The notes under the pieces: generated by a model
Seen by the model: the letters and a program-made list of their open reading frames with translations, nothing else
Told to the model about the DNA's origin: nothing
Databases searched by the model: none
Assembly: GCA_034521715.1 (NCBI GenBank)
Contig: JAXHLY010000009.1
Coordinates: forward strand, 1-64,000
DNA: 64,000 nt
Reading direction: 5' to 3'
Origin: Methylohalomonas sp034521715
GTDB taxonomy: Bacteria; Pseudomonadota; Gammaproteobacteria; Methylohalomonadales; Methylohalomonadaceae
Program-made: the position numbers and the translations under genes
Shown: piece by piece, positions 1-6,476 of the stretch
Numbering within the stretch: position 1 is the stretch's first letter
How the letters are laid out: each line of letters begins with the position of its first letter

Positions 1-1
1 C

Positions 2-91
2 GAAAGCTACGCCTACGGCTGGCATGTCGCAATCGTGTTCCTGCCACTGTACCGCTGGTTTTCGATGCGCGCCTCGAGATCCACGGACTGA
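2..91 (+). CDS. C-terminal end of a membrane protein (5' end outside window)
   Basis: Twenty-nine sense codons are open from the window edge to a TGA at 89-91. The peptide has a hydrophobic run, VAIVFLPLYRWF, followed by a short basic tail, as at the end of a polytopic inner-membrane protein. It stops 14 bp before the CDF transporter on the same strand, so the two may be co-transcribed. The family cannot be told from this fragment. Confidence 0.45.
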   Translation, partial: ESYAYGWHVAIVFLPLYRWFSMRASRSTD

Positions 92-105
92 AAGGACTCC
101 TGATT

Positions 106-1065
106 ATGACTCAACACCCAAAACCTAGATCAGGTCACACTTCTGCTGGACACGCCGGTCATCTGCCTTCCAGCGGACGCGGCATGGCGATATCGGCATG
201 GTTGACCGGCATCTATTTTTTCATCGAGATGACGATCGGCCTTTGGACCGGTTCGATCGCCGTCATCTCCGATGCGTTTCACACGTTCTCTGCGGTTGGC
301 GGCGTGCTGGTAGCCATTGTCGCCGCCAGAATGGCGCGTCGTCCGGCCGACGAGCAACGCAGTTTTGGCTGGTATCGCGCCGAGATCATCGGCGCGCTGG
401 TCAATGGTGGTTTTTTGCTTGGCATGGCGCTGGTCGTCATCGTGATGGGCGCCATGCGTCTTGCCGAGCCCATCGATCTGCCGACAACACCCATGCTGCT
501 CGCCGCTGCCGGCGGCCTGGTCACCGAGATCATTTCGCTGGGCCTGATCTGGAAGCAGAGCCGCAGCGACCTGAATGTCAAAGGGGCCCTCTGGCACATC
601 ATCCAGACCTTCATCGGCAGCCTGTTGATCATCGTCACGGCGGTCGTGATCAAGTTTACCGGTTTTCTGCTGATCGACCCGATCCTGGGCATGGCATTCG
701 GCTTCGTACTGCTGTGGGCCAGCTGGGGCATTCTGAAGGAATCGATGCACCTGCTGATGGAAGGAACACCCAGCGACGTAGATCTGGCCGAGATCACAGA
801 GGCCCTGGAGAAGATGGAAGGCGTCAATGACGCACACCATGTACACGCCTGGGCCTTGACCAGCGGCCGCTATATCTTTTCGGCTCATTTGCGCGCTCGT
901 GAAGAAGCCGATCCGCAGTCCGTGCTCAAGGCCGCTCATCGCGTGCTCAAATCGGACTATGGATTTTTCTTCTCGACCCTGCAGGTCGAGCAGAGATGCC
1001 TGGATGAATCCGGCGCCGAAGACATCGACATCACCGCATCGGAAACGACCGGAGAATCGTCCTGA
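106..1065 (+). CDS. Cation diffusion facilitator (CzcD-like) with altered metal site
   Basis: This 319-aa protein has the CDF layout: a His-containing N-terminus, six membrane segments, and a C-terminal cytoplasmic domain (about residues 215-300) with a VHAWALTSG motif like the CzcD VHDLHIWxxTSG signature. CDF proteins export Zn, Cd or Co from the cytoplasm by proton antiport. The odd point is transport site A. TM2 reads DAFHTFSA (His59, Ala63) and TM5 reads HIIQT (His164, Thr168), where the family normally has HxxxD in both helices. Both aspartates are missing while the fold-defining residues remain. The start at ATG 106 follows a weak GGA. The stop overlaps the next gene's probable start. 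Confidence 0.9.
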   Translation: MTQHPKPRSGHTSAGHAGHLPSSGRGMAISAWLTGIYFFIEMTIGLWTGSIAVISDAFHTFSAVGGVLVAIVAARMARRPADEQRSFGWYRAEIIGALVNGGFLLGMALVVIVMGAMRLAEPIDLPTTPMLLAAAGGLVTEIISLGLIWKQSRSDLNVKGALWHIIQTFIGSLLIIVTAVVIKFTGFLLIDPILGMAFGFVLLWASWGILKESMHLLMEGTPSDVDLAEITEALEKMEGVNDAHHVHAWALTSGRYIFSAHLRAREEADPQSVLKAAHRVLKSDYGFFFSTLQVEQRCLDESGAEDIDITASETTGESS

Positions 1066-1997
1066 AGACCTTTCTGCTGCTGGTGCTGATCACGGTCTCC
1101 GAGGCGACCATCGGCGTATTCGTCAAACTCACCGACGGGCAGATACCTGTTCATACGCTGACCTTCTACGCCATGAGCTTTGCGGCGGTCTTTCTTTTCA
1201 CAGCGCGCTGGCTGGCGACTCGGCAGCCGCCCCGCTTCCCGGCCGGCAATGTAAAGGACACGGTCATCATCGGGGTGCTGATCGCAGCCCAGGGCGGTTT
1301 TTTCAATTACGCCATGTCATTGGTTCCCATCGCCAACGCCGTCATCTTCTGGAGCATCGCGCCATTTTTCGTGTTCATCTTCTCCTGGGCCTTCCTGGGC
1401 GAAAAGGCGAAACCCTCCTACATGCTCATCTTCGGCCTGGCCATGGTGGGCGTCATATTGGCCAACCCGCTGGGCGACGGCTACATGCTGGGTAATCTGG
1501 TCGCGCTGTCGACCGGCGCCATCTATGCCGCGATGGTCACCTACATGCGCCACGAGGGCATGACCGAAACGGGCAATGATATCGCCTGGTCCCTGCTGAC
1601 CGCCGCTATAGTGCTGTCACCGTCAGTTTTTCTCTTCGGGCCGGGCGCGCCGTTCGAAACCATTCATTATCCGGACCTGGGCGGTATTGACCTGCCCGTC
1701 CTGGCCTGGGCGTTTGGCCTGGGCGTGGTCTCCACCGGTTTCGCCTACTTCGGAATCTCGATCGTTCTCAAGTCGATCAGCGCCAACGTCTATTCGTTGG
1801 TCGACATCATCGTTTCTCCCGTGGTCGCCGCGACCTTCGGCTGGCTGATCTTCTCCGAGGTTCCTGGAAGCCGCACGATCTTCGGCGGGGCATTGCTGCT
1901 TGCCGCCGGTTTCTGGCTGACACGGGAGATGAACAGGGGCAAGGAACAGGCACCCGTCCACCCCTGCCATACCCAACAGGGCGCTTACCAATGCTGA
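1062..1997 (+). CDS. EamA/DMT-family transporter
   Basis: About 310 residues with ten predicted membrane segments in two EamA repeats. The drug/metabolite transporter family exports metabolites or amino acids across the inner membrane; the substrate is not visible. The first ATG or GTG (GTG 1083) would cut into the first helix. A CTG at 1062 overlaps the preceding TGA as CTGA and has GGAGA (1051-1055) six bases upstream, so CTG is the likelier start; GTG 1083 is the alternative. The tight coupling suggests an operon with the CDF gene. The tail after the last helix is Gln/His/Cys-containing and not conserved. Confidence 0.8.
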   Translation: MKTFLLLVLITVSEATIGVFVKLTDGQIPVHTLTFYAMSFAAVFLFTARWLATRQPPRFPAGNVKDTVIIGVLIAAQGGFFNYAMSLVPIANAVIFWSIAPFFVFIFSWAFLGEKAKPSYMLIFGLAMVGVILANPLGDGYMLGNLVALSTGAIYAAMVTYMRHEGMTETGNDIAWSLLTAAIVLSPSVFLFGPGAPFETIHYPDLGGIDLPVLAWAFGLGVVSTGFAYFGISIVLKSISANVYSLVDIIVSPVVAATFGWLIFSEVPGSRTIFGGALLLAAGFWLTREMNRGKEQAPVHPCHTQQGAYQC

Positions 1998-2050
1998 GGC
2001 AACCAAGCCGGCATTATCCAACTCACGCTCCAATCAAAAGGAGAGCAACC

Positions 2051-2503
2051 ATGAAAAAGCTGATCACCCTCACCATCCTAGCAATGATCCTCGCTCCGCC
2101 TCTTGCCATGGCCGATGAACAACATCACGAAGGCAAGGGCGAAAAATCGCATGAAATGGGCATGCAGGAAGGGATGATGGATAAAGGCGGCATGATGAAC
2201 CACGACGCCATGCAGGAGCGCATGCAAACCATGCGCGAAACGATGCAGGAGATCCGCAACACCCAGGACCCCGCCGAACGGCAACGCCTGATGCAGGCGC
2301 ACATGCAACAGATGCGCGATGTCATGGGAAAAATGAAGGGCATGAGCGAACATCACGAGGGCCGCCACGAACAAATGATGGAGATGGACGGTGAGCGCTG
2401 TAAAAAAATGATGGAGATGCATTCGAAGATGATGCAAGGCATGATGGAGCAGATGGACGCCCGAATGCAGATGCAGAGCGGCGAGGCCAAAGGCAACGAC
2501 TAA
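2051..2503 (+). CDS. Met/His-rich periplasmic protein
   Basis: A 150-aa secreted protein. A Sec signal peptide ends in LAMA before DEQHHEG. The mature chain is unusually rich in methionine and histidine (MGMQEGMMDKGGMMNH and similar) with a helical, charged middle. Such composition suits soft-metal binding, especially Cu(I)/Ag(I), in the periplasm; this is inference, since no named family is recognised. ATG 2051 is chosen over the upstream in-frame start because AAGGAGAG precedes it and the signal peptide begins there. The neighbours (CDF exporter upstream, CusA remnant downstream) support a metal role. A perfect stem-loop follows the stop. Confidence 0.8.
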   Translation: MKKLITLTILAMILAPPLAMADEQHHEGKGEKSHEMGMQEGMMDKGGMMNHDAMQERMQTMRETMQEIRNTQDPAERQRLMQAHMQQMRDVMGKMKGMSEHHEGRHEQMMEMDGERCKKMMEMHSKMMQGMMEQMDARMQMQSGEAKGND

Positions 2504-2518
2504 ACAATTGACCGGATT

Positions 2519-2553
2519 GGGCCGTGCATCACGCATGAGCGGATGCACGGCCC
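2519..2553 (+). terminator. 12-bp perfect stem-loop after the Met-rich gene
   Basis: GGGCCGTGCATC (2519-2530) is followed by an 11-base loop and its exact complement GATGCACGGCCC (2542-2553). It lies 15 bp after a stop codon. No U-tract follows, so it may be an mRNA-stabilising or Rho-linked hairpin rather than a classical intrinsic terminator. Confidence 0.55.
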
Positions 2554-2607
2554 GACTCTGCAACTTTCGTGACACCCGGCATACTTAATCTATAGGAGAC
2601 TGAACTA

Positions 2608-2830
2608 ATGGACTGGGCGGGATCACATCGGCTGGATGGGATTTGGCTGGATTTTGATGGTGCTCTTCTGGGGACTGGTGATCGTCGGCATCGTCGCGAT
2701 CATTCGATGGGCATCGGCAAGCGGCAGTCAGAACCGCAAAGAACCTGAGCACACCCCATTGGAGGTACTCAAGCAACGATATGCACGGGGTGGATCGATA
2801 CACGATGAATATGAGCAGATACGACGTTGA
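2608..2830 (+). CDS. Small SHOCT-domain membrane protein (one-base frameshift near start)
   Basis: A short membrane protein: one hydrophobic helix (GWILMVLFWGLVIVGIVAII) and a C-terminal SHOCT motif (LEVLKQRYARGGSIHDEYEQ). SHOCT domains are short helical tails thought to mediate oligomerisation. ATG 2608 has TAGGAGA nine bases upstream but is out of frame with the body. Removing one G from GGGCGGG (about 2615-2620) restores MDWADHIGWMGFGW, as in relatives. The alternative is a start at ATG 2636 (64 aa). It sits between the Met-rich gene and the CusA remnant, where such proteins are often found in copper clusters. Confidence 0.7.
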
Positions 2831-2892
2831 TCTGGAACGGTAAAAAAAGCACAATGCGGAAAAGTACGGCTTCCCGCTTACGGTTATGACTC

Positions 2893-3196
2893 ATGATGCT
2901 GTATCTGGATCTGAGCTGGAAAAAGTTCATGGCGGGCGAAAGGCCGCCTGGATACGCCTGAAGGCAGACTCGCCGCTATCGAGGAAGGCGCGGCACTGCG
3001 ACTGCGGCCCAAGTTCATGACCGGCATGGCGCTGATCGCGGGACTGTTACCGATCATGTATTCGACCGGCACCGGCGCCGACGTCATGCAGCGCATCGCC
3101 GCGCCCATGGTGGGCGGCGTGGTCTCGGCCCTGCTGCTGGTGCTGCTGGTGTTCCCGGCGATCTTTTCCATCTGGCGGGAAGGACTGCACCGTTAA
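2893..3196 (+). pseudogene. Remnant of a CusA/CzcA heavy-metal RND pump
   Basis: Only the last about 100 residues of a heavy-metal efflux RND permease remain. MLYLDLSWKKF is read from 2896; after a one-base shift near 2940 the frame continues RLDTPEGRLAAIEEGA, then RPKFMTGMALIAGLLPI, TGTGADVMQRIAAPMVGG and a final helix to TAA at 3194-3196. These are signature C-terminal motifs of CusA/CzcA. The other about 900 residues are absent upstream, so this is a deletion remnant, not just a frameshift. It suggests the locus once carried a full Cus/Czc system. Confidence 0.8.
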
Positions 3197-3276
3197 CACA
3201 GATAAATCTATAAGCCAACGGCGAAACTGGATTGGCTATATGGATCAGCACATGATGGAAGGCCCGAATATGTTCA

Positions 3277-4586
3277 TTATTGTGAAGCAGCACGCAAATA
3301 ATAACGCTCACCGACAAAGATGATGATCAACCCGACCAGGGATGCGTAGAATTACCATCATATCGCTCTGTGCCTTGATTGCCAGCAGAGCACAGAGCAC
3401 GATTACATCCAGCACAATCGTAACAATCAGGATGCCGCCATGCGCATGAATGTCGTGACGCAGATGGCGGTAGATTCCCCACTGAACCGCTATATCCATG
3501 ATGATATAGAAAATCGCACCCAGCGATGCAATCCGGCCGAGATCGAAGAAAACTGTCAACAGCATGGCAATGACAATTGTGTAGACCAGTGTATGTTTCT
3601 GAATACTGCCGGGCATGCCGAAGTGGCGATGCGGAACCAGTTCCATGTCCGTGAGCATGGCCAGCATTCTTGACACGGCAAACACACTGGCGATTACACC
3701 GGAAACCGTCGCGACTATCGCAAACAGTACAGTAAACCACAGGCCGTATTGGCCAAAGGCCGGGCGGGCCGCCTCGGCCAGCGAATAGTCCCTGGCCCTG
3801 ACTATTTCCGCGATCGTCAGATTGCCGCCGATAGCAAAGGTAACCAGCAGGTACAGAACAAGGCACAGACCTATGGATATGACGATCGCCCGTCCCACGT
3901 TCCTGTGGGGATTGACGATCTCGCCACCGCTATTGGTGATAGTTGTAAAACCCTTGTAGGCCAGGATTGCCAGCGCTACGGCGCCGAGGAATCCGCCTGT
4001 ACTGCATATCCTCCGGTGTCACGGATATACTCTCGAAAGACAACCCCGAGACCCATAACCCCCCGACCGCAAAAACCGTGATTCCCCCGATCTTGACAAA
4101 AGCCATCAGAAAGGAAAAAGCCTGGATAAAACGGTTACTCATGATATTCACAAGAAATGCGAAAAACAGCAGACCAACGCCCAGCGCAGGTATCAACCAG
4201 CTGTTCTTGCCGAAACATCGAACAACTGCATCGTGTAAGTACCAAAGGTGCGTGCAACCAGGCTTTCGTTGATCACCATGGAAAAGTACATCAGCAACGC
4301 ACAGGCGCCTGTCATGGCCGATTTGCCATAGGCCTTTTGCAGGAACATGGCGATGCCGCCGGCGGAAGGGTAGGCATTCGACATCTTGACATAGCCGTAG
4401 GCACTGAATACCGTGATTATTGCCGCTACCAGAAAGGCAACCGGGAAACCATTCCCTGGCCAGTTCCGCAACCTGTCCGGTCAAGGCAAAAATTCCGGCG
4501 CCTATCATGACACCGGTCCCCATAGCCACGGCACCTGTCAGGGTCAGGCTGTTTTTCGCATAAGCCGGGGATTTGTGGTTGTTCAT
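3277..4586 (-). CDS. APC-family amino-acid permease, broken by several frameshifts
   Basis: Pieces in three frames join into one about 430-aa permease. They begin with MNNHKSPAYAKNSLTLTGAV and GTGVMIGAGIFALTGQVAEL (the APC GxGIF motif), continue with PSAGGIAMFLQKAYGKS, and end at a TAA at 3277-3279 after a last shift near 3340. Shifts fall near 4470, 4210, 4010, 3910 and 3340. A good GGGGA site precedes ATG 4586. APC proteins take up amino acids by H+ or Na+ symport; the substrate is unknown. Five shifts in 1.3 kb is denser than elsewhere, so this could be a true pseudogene, although consensus error affects other genes here too. Confidence 0.75.
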
Positions 4587-4916
4587 TGATTTCCCCGAAT
4601 ATCGTTGACCGTTTTGTGGTTATGAATTACAGCGGTGCAACAATGATATCCATGCCAGTTGAACATCTTCAGTCAAACTGAATCCTCAAACTGAAATTTC
4701 CTGCTGTGGTCGCTATATTCATTAACAGTAACTGATTCCTACCCCTATCAAAGTGGTGGGAGATTTGTGAAGCGCGGGAACAACTCACAGGCTCCTGCGA
4801 TAAGGGCATGTGCAATCATGCCCCAAGCACCCATGTGCTTAAAGGATCAAAAAAATCAGACCGATGGTGTTGCGCGGAAAATTCCGGACAGCCTTGATTC
4901 AGGACTTGCTTGAATA
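4587..4916. other. Intergenic region with two tandem hairpins
   Basis: No gene is recognised in these 330 bp between two leftward units. Two perfect stems lie back to back: GGGCATG/CATGCCC (4804-4823) and AAGCAC/GTGCTT (4825-4840). They are about 80 bp beyond the stop of the thioredoxin-like gene and could end its transcript, but the tract following them on the minus strand is not T-rich. Confidence 0.4.
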
Positions 4917-5189
4917 TCAAATTGAATCCCGTCCTATGCCTGCCTCCTGTAAAGTGTCCTTGTCGGGACCACGATCCTCGCAGCAGCCGGCCAGTTTGCC
5001 GTCAACGGCGACGGCCGGAACCGAACGGATACCGAGCTCACGCGCCCTGGAAACCACTTCGGGATCGTGCATGTCCAGCACGGTTACATCACAGGAATCG
5101 CAGGCGATTTCATTGACCAGCCGCACCGTATCCTCACAGACCGAGCAGCCGGCACTGAAAATTTCAACTTGTCGTTTCGGGTTTGTCAT
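4917..5189 (-). CDS. Small thioredoxin-like protein (CSVC motif)
   Basis: A 90-aa glutaredoxin/thioredoxin-fold protein: beta strand VEIFSAGCSVCEDTV with a CxxC active site, then a SVPAVAVDG segment matching the cis-Pro loop. An extra CDSC pair and a CC near the C-terminus add thiols. The family is small thioredoxins often linked to metal or redox operons. It is 11 bp downstream of the MerC-like gene and is the last gene of the MerR-led leftward operon. A role in reducing or handing over thiol-bound metal is inferred. Confidence 0.75.
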   Translation of the reverse strand: MTNPKRQVEIFSAGCSVCEDTVRLVNEIACDSCDVTVLDMHDPEVVSRARELGIRSVPAVAVDGKLAGCCEDRGPDKDTLQEAGIGRDSI

Positions 5190-5200
5190 GACGACCTCCT

Positions 5201-5670
5201 CTATTCAGGCTCGGATGGCTTGCAATCGGAACAGCCCGCTGTCCGCCGGCGACTTACCGGCCAGCTGTTCCAGAGACAGGCGACCAGCAACAGGCCGGCG
5301 CCGGCATAGGCAACCGGATTGCTCTGATAAAAGAATTTACCGATCACGATCGCGGTACTGCTGGCGAAGCCCCAGCCAGGACGGTCCAGTAGCCAATGGC
5401 CGGGCCGGCGCCCGCCGGGAGAGCCAGCAGGCCCAGGATCAGGCGCCGGCGCCGGCAGTTGTAATCGGCAGGAGATACTGCGACTGCAGCAGGAAAGACA
5501 GGCCCAGCGAATTGACCACCGCGGCATAGGCCGGCCAGCAGGCCGGGCAGACCAGTTTGGGTAGAAACGCGACCCCCATGGCCGGGCCCCATATGCCGCT
5601 GGCACGCCAGTCGAAGTGCCGGCCATGCTGCCAGCCCCGGCAGGTCGCCAGCCTGTCCAGGTCGCCGCCG
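5201..5670 (-). CDS. MerC-like inner-membrane protein (frameshifted)
   Basis: Joining frames gives a four-helix membrane protein. The first helix has LPKLVCPACWPAYA, the Cys-x2-Cys motif seen in MerC-type mercury transporters, followed by SLGLSFLLQSQYLLPI, a Gly/Ala-rich helix, and GKFFYQSNPVAYAGAGLLLV; a Cys pair (CSDC) sits near the C-terminus. MerC proteins move Hg(II) or related thiophilic ions inward. Frame changes occur near 5450 and 5380, probably indels in the GC-rich stretch. The exact 5' boundary with the preceding thioredoxin-fold gene is unclear (about 5670). Confidence 0.6.
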
Positions 5671-5938
5671 CCGGTACCGGCCCGTGGCCGCCACCCGGCA
5701 GTGCATAAATCCGGCAGTTGTCACCGCCCGCTTCGACGGGCTGGATATCCCGGCCGTCGATAAGCACGGTGGGCGAGCCGTAATGCCTGACATAGTCCGG
5801 CGAATCGGGATCATCGCGGCGCCACTCGCGCCAGCGGGCGGGCATTCCCCCGGCCTCGGCAAAGGCGCGCAGCAACTGCCCCCGTGCCGGACCGACGTTC
5901 GGGCAGTCACGATCGTAGATCAGCTCAACTTTCGGCAT
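5671..5938 (-). CDS. Thioredoxin-fold metal-cluster protein
   Basis: It starts at ATG 5938 with KVELIYDRDCPNVGPARGQL, then WREWRRDDPDSPDYVRHYGS and PTVLIDGRDI, ending around CRIYALPGG. This pattern (Asp-Cys-Pro near the N-terminus, a GSPTxLxDGxD strand, a late Cys) is the thioredoxin-like protein commonly found beside MerR and MerC genes. The start overlaps the merR stop by 14 bp, so the two are translationally coupled. The C-terminal end is blurred by a frameshift into the MerC-like gene. A metal-binding or metal-relay role is inferred. Confidence 0.6.
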
Positions 5939-6348
5939 CGTCGTTCAGGGCGGCCAGTATGGGGCAAGCCTCCGTGGAGCCTTCGCCCGGACACTGCGCC
6001 ATGAGTTGTTCCAGCGCGACTTGCATGCGCTGCAGGCGTTCGATTCGGGTTTCGACGGCAACAATCTTTGGCGGCGGCCTTTTGCCGGATCGCTTCGCAA
6101 TCCGCGTCGGGACTGCCATTCAGTGAAAGCAGTTCGGCGACCTCCGCCAGGGAAAAGCCGAGATCCTTTGCCCGCTGGATGAACCTCAATCGGTCCACGG
6201 TGGCCGCGGGATAGCGGCGATAACCGGCAGCGGTGCGGGTTGGCTCGGGCAGCAGACCGCGCCGTTCGTAAAAACGGATCGTGGTGAGCCGGACCCCCGC
6301 TTTCCGTGCCACTTCGCCGATGAGGAAATTTCCACCAACCATGCTCAT
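5925..6348 (-). CDS. merR: MerR-family regulator with Hg(II)-type cysteine triad (frameshifted)
   Basis: The N-terminal winged helix reads FLIGEVARKAGVRLTTIRFY followed by ERRGLLPEP. An extra A in CCAAAGATT (about 6070) throws off the frame. Correcting it gives KIVAVETRIERLQRMQ and a C-terminus ending ALNDDAES at TGA 5925-5927. After correction the three cysteines fall 35 and 9 residues apart, exactly the spacing of Cys82, Cys117 and Cys126 that bind Hg(II) in Tn501 MerR. MerR proteins bend 19-bp-spacer promoters into an active form on metal binding. Two such promoters lie between this gene and the divergent P-type ATPase. Confidence 0.85.
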
Positions 6349-6360
6349 GTCCTGATTTTG

Positions 6361-6386
6361 GACCCTGTACCCTGGTATAAGGTCAA
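6361..6386 (-). promoter_or_regulatory. MerR-type operator/promoter facing merR
   Basis: A dyad GACCCTGTACCC/GGTATAAGGTC spans 6361-6384. On the minus strand TTGACC (6386-6381) is followed by a 19-bp spacer and a weak -10 (CCAAAA, 6361-6356). The 19-bp spacing and central GTACC/GGTAT dyad match promoters bound by MerR proteins. It would drive merR and the three genes after it. Confidence 0.55.
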
Positions 6387-6396
6387 GCCGCCATGA

Positions 6397-6427
6397 TTGA
6401 CCCTGTAGCTGCCTACGGGGCTACACT
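6397..6427 (+). promoter_or_regulatory. MerR-type promoter of the P-type ATPase gene
   Basis: TTGACC (6397-6402) and TACACT (6422-6427) are separated by exactly 19 bp, with the imperfect dyad CCCTGTAG/CTACGGGG in the spacer. The overlong spacer with a dyad is the hallmark of MerR-activated promoters. It also shows that the in-frame ATG at 6393 lies inside the promoter and is not the start. Confidence 0.7.
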
Positions 6428-6476
6428 CTTTCAAACTCCGGCACCAGCCAATCCAACTATCGTCCCGGGAGAAACG

